Positions 18,061 to 26,181 of a stretch of DNA of 64,000 nucleotides are shown piece by piece. The notes beneath the pieces are model-generated. The model searched no databases. It had not been told where the DNA came from and was given only the letters and a program-made list of their open reading frames with translations. The first letter of the stretch is position 1, and each line of letters starts with the position of its first letter. The position numbers and the translations under genes were made by a program. This DNA comes from Clostridia bacterium (lineage in GTDB: Bacteria > Bacillota > Clostridia > Christensenellales > SZUA-584). The DNA lies in contig JABGQS010000003.1 in NCBI GenBank assembly GCA_018648645.1, positions 107,279 to 171,278 of the forward strand, given 5' to 3'.

Positions 18061-18089
18061 TTGAAATAAAGCTGGAAAAGGGTTATAAT
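18061..18089 (+). promoter_or_regulatory. Promoter of the first ABC transporter operon, with a long leader
   Basis: TTGAAA (18061-18066) and TATAAT (18084-18089) are 17 bases apart, a near-consensus sigma-A promoter. The predicted leader to the GTG at 18411 is about 315 nt. The 568-base gap 17843-18410 holds no credible gene. Inside the leader, CACCCT (18227-18232) can pair with AGGGTG (18254-18259), competing with a CCTC/GAGG hairpin. Confidence 0.65.
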
Positions 18090-18410
18090 TAGTAGAAATA
18101 TTGTGGGAAAGTTTAGTGTGAAAAGACTGCTTGGTCATCAGAGCCAGAAAGAAACATTGATAGCTCGGCGATTGAAAGCTTTAAAAAGATAAGCAATATG
18201 GCATTATAATGAGATAACGAATAAAACACCCTCGGTAATTGAGGAAGCGCAGCAGGGTGCATTGATAGGGAATTTAAATGGCGATGCAAATCAAGAACTT
18301 CCAAGCCAATCCAAAGCGGGATAGCAAAGCTGGGAAGACTGTTAGTGTCATAGTCATCTATAATAATGTTTATTAAATAGTTTAAGATAAGTTTATCAGG
18401 AGGTAGGAAA

Positions 18411-19901
18411 GTGCAAAAAGAGCTAATTCTTGAAATGAACAATATAAAGAAATCATTCCCGGGTGTTGATGTGTTTGATGACTTTAGCTTTGATTTGAGA
18501 AAGGGAGAAATCCACTGTATTTGCGGCGAAAACGGCGCAGGTAAATCTACGCTGATTAAAATGCTCTCAGGGGCATATACACCTGACCAAGGCACGAGAA
18601 TTGTAGAAGGAAAGAAAATCGACGTTATGACACCAAGGTCAGCGATGAAGCTTGGGATTCAAACGATATATCAAGAGCACAATTTATACCCGCTATTACC
18701 GGTATTCGAGAACCTGTTTGCCGGAAACGAAGTTGGTCCGGGGCCAATGGTAAGCAAGGCAAAGATGGTATCGAAGACAAAAGAGGTCTTGGAGTTCTTA
18801 CATTCAGACATCTCGCCCTTTGATAACGTTGGTCTTCTGGGGAGCGGGGCACAAAAAACGGTAGAGATCGCGCGTGCTTTCATTGAAGAATCAAAGATTA
18901 TGATTCTCGATGAACCCACAGCGTCGTTCAGTAAAAAAGAGATCGAGCATTTGCTCGGCATCATCAAAAAGCTTTCGGCCGAAGGAATAAGCATCATATA
19001 CATTTCGCATCATCTTGACGAAGTGTTTAAGATTGCAGACCGCGTTACGGTTATTCGGGACGGCGAAAAAATCAACACTTATGAAATTGCAGACTTAACT
19101 GAACAGCAGCTTATCCGCGACATGGTCGGCAGAGATGTTTCGGCATTCTACAAAAGAGACGAAGCAAAAATCGGCGATATCGTATTCGAAGCATCAAACA
19201 TGTCCGGCAACGGCGTAAAAAATGCATCACTGCAAGTTCGCTCCGGCGAATTGCTTGGCATAGCCGGTATGGTCGGCTCGGGCAGGACAGAACTTGCCGA
19301 GCTTTTATTTGGTGTTGCGCGTGCTGATACCGGTAAAATAAAGATCAACGGTAAAAAAGTGAAAATCAAAAATCCATTGGACGCAATCGCGAATCATATG
19401 TGTTTTATTACCGAGGACAGACAGACTTCTGGACTCATCTTAATACACTCGATTGCTCAAAACACGGTTATCGCAAGTTATGCTAAATCGCGGCAGCCTT
19501 TCGCAACACCCGCTGCTGATGTCAAGCTGGCAAAGAAGTATGTAAAGGCGATGAACGTAATTACGCCAAGCGTATACCAAAAAGCGATGTTTTTATCGGG
19601 TGGAAACCAACAGAAGGTCGTCTTGGCAAAATGGTTTGCAACTGTCGGAGACATATTCATATTTGACGAACCAACAAGAGGAATCGACGTTGGCGCAAAA
19701 GAAGAGATATATAAGATCATGACGGGTCTGCTCCAAGATGGTAAGAGTATCATCATGGTATCTTCAGACATGCCCGAGCTTATTGCCATGAGCGATCGCA
19801 TTATGGTTATGCGTAACGGAAAGATGGTAGCAGAGATCGACAATAAGGAAGAAATTACAGAAGAAAATATATTGAATCATTCAATCGGAGGTAGCATGTA
19901 A
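18411..19901 (+). CDS. Sugar ABC transporter ATP-binding protein (two NBDs, RbsA/MglA type)
   Basis: A 496-aa cytoplasmic ATPase with tandem nucleotide-binding domains. The first has Walker A GENGAGKST and Walker B MILDEPTASF, but its signature region reads LLGSGAQ rather than a clean LSxGQ. The second has a degenerate Walker A (GMVGSGRTE) with an intact LSGGNQQKV signature and FDEPTRGIDVG. One degenerate Walker A is normal for this family. The start is GTG after AGGAGG. It overlaps the permease ATG by one base. It would energise import of a monosaccharide or polyol. Confidence 0.93.
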   Translation: MQKELILEMNNIKKSFPGVDVFDDFSFDLRKGEIHCICGENGAGKSTLIKMLSGAYTPDQGTRIVEGKKIDVMTPRSAMKLGIQTIYQEHNLYPLLPVFENLFAGNEVGPGPMVSKAKMVSKTKEVLEFLHSDISPFDNVGLLGSGAQKTVEIARAFIEESKIMILDEPTASFSKKEIEHLLGIIKKLSAEGISIIYISHHLDEVFKIADRVTVIRDGEKINTYEIADLTEQQLIRDMVGRDVSAFYKRDEAKIGDIVFEASNMSGNGVKNASLQVRSGELLGIAGMVGSGRTELAELLFGVARADTGKIKINGKKVKIKNPLDAIANHMCFITEDRQTSGLILIHSIAQNTVIASYAKSRQPFATPAADVKLAKKYVKAMNVITPSVYQKAMFLSGGNQQKVVLAKWFATVGDIFIFDEPTRGIDVGAKEEIYKIMTGLLQDGKSIIMVSSDMPELIAMSDRIMVMRNGKMVAEIDNKEEITEENILNHSIGGSM

Positions 19902-21022
19902 TGGGGAGAAATGAGAGGAAAAGAGTAGGAACATCAAATACTGAAGGGAAATCAGGGCAAAAGTTTTTCAGTAAAGTTTCGCGTGGCCCTATGGGGAAAT
20001 TTTGGCGTGGTCCTATGAGCAGAGCAGGGCACCACGACAACACACCGATTCTTTTGGTATTAGTAGCGATTATAGCAGTCGTTATAGTCATAGAGCTTAT
20101 TGTGTATGGCACCAATAACTTCGTATCACCGAGAAATTTATCAAACATTCTCATGCAAGTGGCAATTACAGGCATTTTCGCGCTGAGCATGAATTTGGTC
20201 ATGGTATCCGGCGGTATCGACTTGTCGGTCGGCTGGATGATGAGTTTCCTAGGAGCTGGATTTGCATCCCTGATAAGACATGTAGGGCTAAGCGAACCGA
20301 TTGTAGTTGTTATAGTAATCCTTGCCGCAGTTGGACTACAACTGCTGATGGGCTACATTATTTCCAGAACCAAACTTGAACCGTTTATCATATCTCTCGG
20401 GTTTATGAGTATCTACAGAGGCTTTACATACCTGATTACAAACGGCAGAGAAATCACAATAATAGGAAGATTTGAGTTTTTGGGAAGCAAGGTATTTACA
20501 ATTGGTGAGGGACTAGAGTATTCTCAACAGTTTGCATTGAGAGTGCCTGTAATCTTGTTTGTACTACTAATTTTTATCGTATGGCTGGTGGTCAAATACA
20601 CCAAATTCGGTCGACGCGTATACGCAGTTGGCGGTAACGAAAATGCTGCGTACCTTGCCGGCATCAATGTGAAGAATTTTAAACTGTTGATCTATGGAAT
20701 TAACGGACTATTTATATCTCTTGCATCCATGACATTGCTGTCAAGACTCGGCACTGGCAGCCCCATTATGGGGATGGGTAAAGAAATTGACGTCATCGCG
20801 GCGGTTGTGGTCGGCGGTACAGCACTGGCCGGAGGTAAAGGTAACGTCTGGGGTACCGTTATAGGAGTTGTGTTACTCGGCATTATGTCGAACGCGCTCA
20901 ATATTCTTGGCGTGTCGCCGCATTTCCAATACATCATGAAAGGTCTGCTGATTATTGGCGCAGTACTTATTGGTTATTATAGCAGTCTGAGAACCGTTAA
21001 GAAAGCTAAGAAGAAAGCCTAA
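19901..21022 (+). CDS. Sugar ABC transporter permease (RbsC-like)
   Basis: A 373-aa inner-membrane permease of the ribose/galactose family. A basic N-terminal tail of about 45 residues precedes the first membrane helix (TPILLVLVAIIAVVIVIELI). Later motifs are MVSGGIDLSVGW, GRRVYAVGGNENAAYLAGI (cytoplasmic coupling loop) and VVVGGTALAGGKG. The ATG shares one base with the ATPase stop. The N-terminal tail is longer than usual and rich in Arg, Lys and Gly. It forms one transporter with the genes on either side. Confidence 0.92.
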   Translation: MGRNERKRVGTSNTEGKSGQKFFSKVSRGPMGKFWRGPMSRAGHHDNTPILLVLVAIIAVVIVIELIVYGTNNFVSPRNLSNILMQVAITGIFALSMNLVMVSGGIDLSVGWMMSFLGAGFASLIRHVGLSEPIVVVIVILAAVGLQLLMGYIISRTKLEPFIISLGFMSIYRGFTYLITNGREITIIGRFEFLGSKVFTIGEGLEYSQQFALRVPVILFVLLIFIVWLVVKYTKFGRRVYAVGGNENAAYLAGINVKNFKLLIYGINGLFISLASMTLLSRLGTGSPIMGMGKEIDVIAAVVVGGTALAGGKGNVWGTVIGVVLLGIMSNALNILGVSPHFQYIMKGLLIIGAVLIGYYSSLRTVKKAKKKA

Positions 21023-21106
21023 CGGTAGAATGATTGGTTAATAATAGCATCAGAACTTTGATGCAAAAAAATTACCTGTTGGTAAAAAAAAATAGGAGGA
21101 AGAAAA

Positions 21107-22231
21107 ATGAAAAAAATACTAGCAATATTGTTGGCACTCGCAATGGTGTTTGCATTTGCAGCATGCGTACCTGCTGCTGACCCGGCACCTGCAGACGATC
21201 AGGACGTTGAAATGGAAGAGGAATTGGATAATATCACAGGAAAGAAAATTGGATTTATCAATGCAGGTCCTGATGACTATTATGCACAGTTCGGTGATGC
21301 TTTTAAAGCTATCGGCGAAGCAGTTGGCTTCGTAGTAACCGAAGTTAACTCTGACTATCTTCCAGAAAAAGAATTGGCAAACGTTCAAGACATGATCGCA
21401 CAGGGCATTGACGCTATAGCTGTTATCACAGTTGGCGCGGCTGGTTCTGCTGCATCAATCGAAGCTGCATACGAAGCTGACGTTCCAATATTCTTTATCG
21501 CTGGAAAACCAAACATCAACGAAGGTACAGACCTGACAGGTCACGTTACAGACAACTTTGTTATGATGGGATATCAGCTTGGTAAATGGGTAGCGGAAAA
21601 CTATCCGGATGCAAAGAAAATCGTTAATATTCCTGGATTCCTAGGACAAGGACCTGCAGAAGGCGAAATCGTTGGATTTGATTTGGCTCTTACAGAAGCA
21701 GGCATGGACCCGGCAATTCTGACAGCAAGTTCAGAGTGGCAGAGACCTTTGGCTGTTCCAATTATGGAAGACTTGCTTGCTGGACCAAACGGCGACTTTG
21801 ACGTGCTGTTTGCCTGCAACGAAGAAACATTCTTTGGCTGCCTCCAGGTACTAGAAGAGCAGGGTATCACAGACAAAGTTATTGTTTCAGCTAACGGTAA
21901 AGATGATGCATGGCCAAACCTTATAGACGGTACTTTGGCAGCAACAAGCCCGAACCCACCGTCATTGAATGCTGACCTTTGCATCCAGCAGATGATCGCT
22001 CACTTTAACGGAACTCCGTTCGAGCAGTATATACAGATTATGCCGGCAGCAGTTTTGACAGGCGAAAACGTAGAAACAGCTGTTCCTTGGACAGTTTCAG
22101 ACTATCTCGAAGGTCGCGCAAATGATGAGTTCATGTGGAAGCTTTCTGACTATGAAGAGAACTACCTAGCGAACACTGAGCTGTTTGCATCATTTGACGA
22201 GAAATTCGATGCGTACATGGCAGCAAACTAG
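21107..22231 (+). CDS. Sugar-binding lipoprotein of the ABC transporter
   Basis: A 374-aa periplasmic-binding-protein type 1 fold lipoprotein. The signal peptide MKKILAILLALAMVFAF ends in the lipobox FAAC, followed by an acidic Pro/Asp linker. The mature domain starts near KKIGFINAGPDDYYAQFGDAF and contains the typical QGIDAIAVITVGA and FDVLFACNEETFFGCLQVL. It binds the transported sugar outside the membrane and delivers it to the permease. The ribosome site is GGAGG. It is last in the operon and is followed by a strong hairpin, which fits the high expression common for binding proteins. Confidence 0.92.
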   Translation: MKKILAILLALAMVFAFAACVPAADPAPADDQDVEMEEELDNITGKKIGFINAGPDDYYAQFGDAFKAIGEAVGFVVTEVNSDYLPEKELANVQDMIAQGIDAIAVITVGAAGSAASIEAAYEADVPIFFIAGKPNINEGTDLTGHVTDNFVMMGYQLGKWVAENYPDAKKIVNIPGFLGQGPAEGEIVGFDLALTEAGMDPAILTASSEWQRPLAVPIMEDLLAGPNGDFDVLFACNEETFFGCLQVLEEQGITDKVIVSANGKDDAWPNLIDGTLAATSPNPPSLNADLCIQQMIAHFNGTPFEQYIQIMPAAVLTGENVETAVPWTVSDYLEGRANDEFMWKLSDYEENYLANTELFASFDEKFDAYMAAN

Positions 22232-22244
22232 AACATAGAACATA

Positions 22245-22272
22245 TTGAGGTCTGCCTTTGGGCAGACCTCAA
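22245..22272 (+). terminator. Strong hairpin after the binding-protein gene
   Basis: A 12-bp perfect stem (TTGAGGTCTGCC with GGCAGACCTCAA, loop TTTG) has no T-run. It may be a weak terminator or a 3' stabiliser of the binding-protein mRNA. Confidence 0.55.
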
Positions 22273-22330
22273 TAAAAACTTGAATACACCAGCAGGTATT
22301 CAACAAAATGAAAAATAATTAACTTTAGTG

Positions 22331-22359
22331 GTGGGGTCCGAATTATGTTTGGGCCCCAT
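22331..22359 (+). terminator. Second hairpin, GC-rich
   Basis: GTGGGGTCC pairs with GGGCCCCAT (9 bp including G-U) across an 11-base loop. There is no clear T-run, so it could be an attenuator or mRNA-end element. Confidence 0.35.
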
Positions 22360-22453
22360 CATAACGTTATTTAGAGTGTGATCGTGTTCTCAGTGGGAAG
22401 ACGAGGACGGCAACGGACTCTAGCGCAATCATAATATAATACCTTACTTCGTA

Positions 22454-22744
22454 GTGTCCGAAAACAAAAACGATAAACCGCACCATGTCTATGTCAAAGC
22501 ATGGCACGTTTGGGCAAATCATTGGTATCATAAAAAGTGTGAGAAAATGAGAAACAACAATATGGATAACACAAAAAAACCAAATCTTGAAGGTAAAAGC
22601 AGCGATAGTGCAGAAAAGAAAACATCTGATGACATCGGCGCGAAAAAACCAAAGCAAAACGAGTCAGATGATAAGAATTCAAAGGACTGCAGAGATCATT
22701 GTATGCACTGCGGAAATCACTGCATCTATTTAAACAACGATTAA
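22454..22744 (+). CDS. Small Cys/His-rich protein, unrecognised
   Basis: 96 aa from GTG at 22454, or about 65 aa from ATG at 22547. The N-terminus is rich in His, Trp and Tyr (HHVYVKAWHVWANHWYHKKC). The middle is a charged Lys/Ser/Asp linker. The C-terminus is CRDHCMHCGNHC, a compact Cys/His cluster suited to binding zinc or another metal. It ends 15 bases before the next gene, whose AGGAGG lies in the gap. TATAAT at 22435-22440 would give an almost leaderless transcript for the GTG start. Amino-acid usage looks coherent, but no ribosome site supports the start. Confidence 0.5.
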   Translation: MSENKNDKPHHVYVKAWHVWANHWYHKKCEKMRNNNMDNTKKPNLEGKSSDSAEKKTSDDIGAKKPKQNESDDKNSKDCRDHCMHCGNHCIYLNND

Positions 22745-22759
22745 TATAGGAGGCGAAAA

Positions 22760-23605
22760 ATGAACGTAGGCGTATTTTTAGCATTGGAACCATATACGGG
22801 CGTAGAACGGCAGCTCCAGCTGGCAAAAGAAGCGGGGTTTGACTGCGCAGACATCACCGACGTTAATGAGGGCAGTAGCATGTTTGGGTCAGCCGGACTT
22901 GCAGCAACTGTGAGCCTTGACGGTAACCCGCATGACACAAAAAGGTTGTTCGAGAAGTACGGCATTACCCCTTCGACAGTATGCGTGCACGGCTCGTTGA
23001 TGGAGCCGAGCAGCCCTGCAATATTGCAGACAGCGGGCATCATGAAGGGCATCAAGTATGCTGCGGCTATAGGCATCCGTGACTGCGTGACTACAGAGAA
23101 TGAGCCGCACAGCGAATGGGCAAAGAACTTATCATACGACCAGAAAATATTCACGATTGCAGAAAAATTGTACACTCCTTGCCAGATGGCGGCAGACATG
23201 GGCGTAAACATACTGCTCGAGCCGCACGGTCCAATCACCGACACAATTCAAGGCATTCAAGACATCATGGACCTGCTTGGCAACCCGGTGTCTCTCGGTG
23301 TGAACATGGACACGGGCAACTCGTGGCTGGGCGGAACTGACCCCGTCGAGATGGCCAAATACTTCAAGGACAAGATATTCCATGTGCATTGGAAAGACCT
23401 TGGCGAAGAATATGTAGAGCGTCGCGGCAAACAGTTTGGCTGCGGATTCTCGACCATCGCGCTCGGCGACGGCGTTATCGACATCGCGGGCGTTGTGGAC
23501 GTGTTGAAAGACAGAAAAGAGATTCACGCATCTACACTTGAGATTGGTGGTCCACCGGAGATGCTGCAGCAGAGCGTAGCATATCTTAAGTCCTGCGGAC
23601 TGTAG
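22760..23605 (+). CDS. Sugar phosphate isomerase/epimerase family TIM-barrel protein
   Basis: A 281-aa protein in the same broad family as 16997-17842, but clearly diverged from it. Motifs are LLEPHGPITD (Glu), VNMDTGNSWLGG (Asp), FHVHWKDLGEEYVERRG (His/Asp) and TLEIGGP near the end. The WKDL and EEYVERRG segment suggests an epimerase of keto-sugars or inosose-like compounds. AGGAGG precedes the ATG. It follows the ABC transporter and the small Cys/His protein, so a role in early catabolism of the transported compound is inferred. Confidence 0.85.
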   Translation: MNVGVFLALEPYTGVERQLQLAKEAGFDCADITDVNEGSSMFGSAGLAATVSLDGNPHDTKRLFEKYGITPSTVCVHGSLMEPSSPAILQTAGIMKGIKYAAAIGIRDCVTTENEPHSEWAKNLSYDQKIFTIAEKLYTPCQMAADMGVNILLEPHGPITDTIQGIQDIMDLLGNPVSLGVNMDTGNSWLGGTDPVEMAKYFKDKIFHVHWKDLGEEYVERRGKQFGCGFSTIALGDGVIDIAGVVDVLKDRKEIHASTLEIGGPPEMLQQSVAYLKSCGL

Positions 23606-23628
23606 ACAAACACAAAAGCAAAATAAAA

Positions 23629-23659
23629 GAGCGTTGGGTGATAACATTACCCAACGCTC
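23629..23659 (+). terminator. Perfect 11-bp hairpin after the isomerase
   Basis: GAGCGTTGGGT pairs with ACCCAACGCTC across a 9-base loop. No T-run follows on the plus strand; on the minus strand it is followed by TTTTATTTTG. A TATAAT at 23665-23670 just after it may serve the next gene. Confidence 0.5.
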
Positions 23660-23714
23660 AGTACTATAATAATGCACGGTCATCGACATATAAACCTAAA
23701 CGGAGGCAACAAAC

Positions 23715-24101
23715 ATGAACGATTCGGATCCCCGCAATGGCCAAAAAACCGTCAAATCAGTGCGCCCTTGGGGCGACATCCACATGGTTGTCCGAAACCA
23801 ACGATGCTCTGTGGACCTCACACACATTCGCCCCGGACACAGGGCGAGCCTGCACTCACACGATGTGCGTTATGAGCTGTTTCATTTTTTGGACGACGGT
23901 GCATATCTTGAAATCGATGGAGAGATTTATCGACCAAAGGCACACGAGGAGTTTATGATAGAGCCGGGCGCTAAGCACAGGTTCTGGGCAATCGAGAGCG
24001 ATTTTAGAATGCTCGTTGTATGCTTTGGGCAGTGGAGCGAGCAGGACCAGATCCGACACGAAGACGATTACGGGCGCGAAGGGCAGGAGCTTAAAATCTA
24101 A
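23715..24101 (+). CDS. Single-domain cupin, mannose-6-phosphate isomerase type II-like
   Basis: A 128-aa cupin. RPWGDIHMV and LTHIRPGHRASLHSHDVRYELFHFLDDGAYLEIDG form cupin motif 1, with His, His and Glu in metal positions. EFMIEPGAKHRFWAI forms motif 2 with a final His. The pattern resembles the C-terminal domain of GDP-mannose pyrophosphorylase/phosphomannose isomerase but stands alone. CGGAGG lies upstream of the ATG. By context it may isomerise or epimerise a sugar of the same pathway; this is inference. Confidence 0.75.
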   Translation: MNDSDPRNGQKTVKSVRPWGDIHMVVRNQRCSVDLTHIRPGHRASLHSHDVRYELFHFLDDGAYLEIDGEIYRPKAHEEFMIEPGAKHRFWAIESDFRMLVVCFGQWSEQDQIRHEDDYGREGQELKI

Positions 24102-24151
24102 GACGCTGAATGCGAACCAGCCCAAAAAAATCATCATATATAAGCATACAC

Positions 24152-24185
24152 AAAGAACGCTTAACTTGCTAGGCGTTCTTTTTTT
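24152..24185 (+). terminator. Rho-independent terminator
   Basis: AAAGAACGC pairs with GCGTTCTTT across a 12-base loop, giving a T-run of about seven. It closes the transporter/isomerase region. Confidence 0.85.
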
Positions 24186-24350
24186 GCGGTTAACTCTAAA
24201 CAATCCGGCTTCCGCGCTGACGAGCGGATTTCTAAACATTAACACACCCAAAATGCTGTAACCAAATTGAATCGCTTAATCCGCGTTGTAGCAGATAATC
24301 TAACATTTTTTAAAACTTAACTGTTTGCCCATATTAATCACGCGCATATG

Positions 24351-24359
24351 TGGTATAAT
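24351..24359 (+). promoter_or_regulatory. Extended -10 promoter (TGGTATAAT)
   Basis: A perfect extended -10 element lies 25 bases before the TTG start at 24384. No good -35 box is needed or seen. Confidence 0.65.
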
Positions 24360-24383
24360 GATACCATAAACGGAGGTAGAATT

Positions 24384-25325
24384 TTGTCGGTTATCACGAT
24401 GTCTCGGCAGCCATACAGTCTTGGAGACGAGATTGCTATAGAACTTTCGCAACACCTAGACTATGAGCTCGTCACCAGGGAAAAGCTCCTGGTCGAGTTT
24501 TTGCCTGACGTTGTTTTCCCTCACGACCTTAACATGCTGCGAAGCAGTGCCAAGCACTATTTGAAACCCTTCAAAGGCAAATCAACATTCTTGGACTACA
24601 TCGATAAATCACTTCACGAGTACGCAAAAAACAACTCAGTCGTTTTGGCTGGTTTTGGCACACAGATGCTTTTTGCAGACGAGCCGGGCGCACTGCACTT
24701 TCGGATTGTCGCTCCCCGCGAAGTGCGAATCAAAAGAGTGATCGAGCAGTACCACGTGTCGGAAGATGAGGCGGATAATATCCTCACGAAAGCCGATAAA
24801 AAGCAGCGCAGATTTATCACAGCACTTTTTGATAAAGACTTGACCGACCCACTCTACTACAGCATAATTATAAATACAGGGAACATTTCAGTTGAGGAAG
24901 CGGTTTTAGCAATACTGTCCGTTATAGAGGAGAGAGAAGCCAGCGCGTTGGATGCGCGCGAAGCGCAAACAGATGCGATAGTCACAGAAAGCCCGACAGA
25001 TGTTGAATTAAAAAACCAAGCAGAAGTCGAGTTCGCCAAGCTGCTTGATATGTATCATATCGAATGGAAATACGAGCCCAAAACCTTCCCTATAGAATGG
25101 GATGCAGAGGGCAATGTCACATCTGCCTTCAGCCCCGATTTTTTCCTCACCAATTTTGACACGTATATTGAGCTGACAACCATGAATCAAAAGTATGTGA
25201 CGCACAAGAACAGGAAGGTGAAAAAGCTAAAAAAGCTTTATCCTAATATAAACATCAAAATCGTCTACAAGAAAGACTTTCATTCGCTGGTAGAGCGTTT
25301 TAACCTGAGCAGAGGAGACAAATAA
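24384..25325 (+). CDS. Cytidylate-kinase-like protein with C-terminal PD-(D/E)xK-like domain
   Basis: 313 aa from TTG at 24384. CGGAGG stands before it, and the promoter at 24351-24359 rules out the upstream ATG. Residues 1 to about 190 resemble the cytidylate-kinase-like family (VITMSRQPYSLGDEIAIELS, with a non-classical P-loop; ETRE-like TREKLL; RIVAPREVRIKRV). Residues about 210-313 are different: FSPDFFL (Asp 252) followed by IELTT (Glu 263) and a Lys-rich helix KNRKVKKLKKLYPNINIKIV. That order recalls PD-(D/E)xK nuclease folds, although the Lys after Glu is Thr. It overlaps the next gene by one base. Neither activity is certain. Confidence 0.72.
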   Translation: MSVITMSRQPYSLGDEIAIELSQHLDYELVTREKLLVEFLPDVVFPHDLNMLRSSAKHYLKPFKGKSTFLDYIDKSLHEYAKNNSVVLAGFGTQMLFADEPGALHFRIVAPREVRIKRVIEQYHVSEDEADNILTKADKKQRRFITALFDKDLTDPLYYSIIINTGNISVEEAVLAILSVIEEREASALDAREAQTDAIVTESPTDVELKNQAEVEFAKLLDMYHIEWKYEPKTFPIEWDAEGNVTSAFSPDFFLTNFDTYIELTTMNQKYVTHKNRKVKKLKKLYPNINIKIVYKKDFHSLVERFNLSRGDK

Positions 25326-25852
25326 TGAGCACACCCAAATACAAAAGAGTTGTGATAAGCGAGCAGGAGCTGCAAACAAGAATTTCCGAGCTTGGGGCAC
25401 AGATAGCAAAAGACTACGAGGGGGAGGAGCTCGTTTTAGTTAGCGTGCTAAACGGCAGCATGTACTTCATTGCCGACTTAACGCGAGCAATCAATCTGCC
25501 CATAGAAATCGACTTTATATCCATCGGTGTGTACCCAAACTCCACGCAGGAAACGGGCGCGGTCAGGATTACGAAGGACCTTGATATCGACATCTCGGGC
25601 AAGCACGTTTTGATTATAGAGGACATTATAAGAACAGGGCTGACCATCGGTTACATCGTGCAAAACTTTGAGGCGCGCAAACCCAAGAGCGTAAAGGTTG
25701 CCACGCTGCTCATAAACCACGATCAGCAGATTATAGACGGCCCAATCGCATACGAAGGGTTTCGAGTCACAAATACGTGGCTGATGGGCTACGGTATGGA
25801 TATAGACGAAAAATGGCGGAATCTGCCGTATATCGTAGAAGTAGACAGATAG
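25325..25852 (+). CDS. Hypoxanthine phosphoribosyltransferase homologue lacking key residues
   Basis: 175 aa, the usual length for HPRT. The PRTase fold is clear: LVSVLNGSMYFIADLTRAI, PNSTQETGAVRITKDLDIDI, HVLIIEDIIRTGLTIGYI, LMGYGMDIDEKWRNLPYI. In known 6-oxopurine PRTases the PRPP loop reads EDIIDTG, the Asp being the general base; here it is Arg 103. The Lys that contacts the purine ring (PDKFVVGYG in typical enzymes) aligns with Thr (TNTWLMGYG), and the KGS Lys is Asn. PRPP binding may remain, but ordinary hypoxanthine/guanine salvage is doubtful. It is tightly coupled to the kinase/nuclease-like gene. Confidence 0.82.
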   Translation: MSTPKYKRVVISEQELQTRISELGAQIAKDYEGEELVLVSVLNGSMYFIADLTRAINLPIEIDFISIGVYPNSTQETGAVRITKDLDIDISGKHVLIIEDIIRTGLTIGYIVQNFEARKPKSVKVATLLINHDQQIIDGPIAYEGFRVTNTWLMGYGMDIDEKWRNLPYIVEVDR

Positions 25853-25870
25853 AGCGAGATATTCGCGAAT

Positions 25871-25901
25871 AAAAAAAATACAGCCCGTATATCAGCCGTA
25901 T
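25871..25901 (-). terminator. Rho-independent terminator of the minus-strand RNA
   Basis: On the minus strand ATACGGC pairs with GCTGTAT (one G-U) and is followed by eight T. Confidence 0.8.
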
Positions 25902-26177
25902 AAATAGAATACTCCAGCGAACCCTTATAAAGAATCAATTCCCTCGCTTTCACCATTTACAGCAAAATTCTTTAATCTCACATCAGTCTCTTAATCTTCC
26001 TGTCAACGTCGGTCCGAATAAAATCCTTACCAACATATCCTGTCCAATCTCGAATCTTCCGTTCGAGTTGCGACCCGCTTTCACTTTCGTGTCGGCTTAG
26101 TCGCCCTTTCGCTTCCGCACTCTCGTACGGTGGCTTCCACTCAGTGCAATCACCTTTTCGGTATTCCCTGGAGTATT
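25871..26177 (-). ncRNA. Candidate structured noncoding RNA, about 300 nt
   Basis: On the minus strand a promoter (26182-26210) leads into a transcript whose first bases AATACTCCAG (26177-26168) pair perfectly with CTGGAGTATT (25917-25908) near the 3' end. Between them are local hairpins: ACC-GAAAA-GGT (26162-26152), CGTAC-GAGA-GTGCG (26129-26116), CAC-GAAA-GTG (26091-26082) and CTCGAA-N7-TTCGAG (26067-26049). Two of the loops are GNRA. The end is a terminator at 25901-25871. The segment is richer in G and C than its AT-rich surroundings. I do not recognise RNase P, SRP, tmRNA or 6S signatures. A 71-codon frame inside it is probably chance. Confidence 0.68.
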
Positions 26178-26181
26178 GAGT

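Noticed and set aside
17863..18138. 91-codon minus-strand frame in the gap before the ABC transporter
   Set aside because: It begins in the leader, crosses the promoter and terminator of plus-strand genes, is low in complexity (Phe, Ser, Thr runs) and has no ribosome site.
18090..18410. T-box or other known riboswitch in the ABC leader
   Set aside because: The conserved T-box sequence and a terminator are absent; only generic hairpins can be drawn.
18411..19901. ATPase as a pseudogene because of degenerate motifs
   Set aside because: One degenerate nucleotide site is normal for two-domain sugar ABC ATPases, and the frame and neighbours are intact.
25860..25871. TATTCGCGAATA palindrome as the terminator of the HPRT-like gene
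   Set aside because: It is followed by A rather than T on the plus strand and lies at the T-run of the minus-strand terminator, so plus-strand termination is unsupported.
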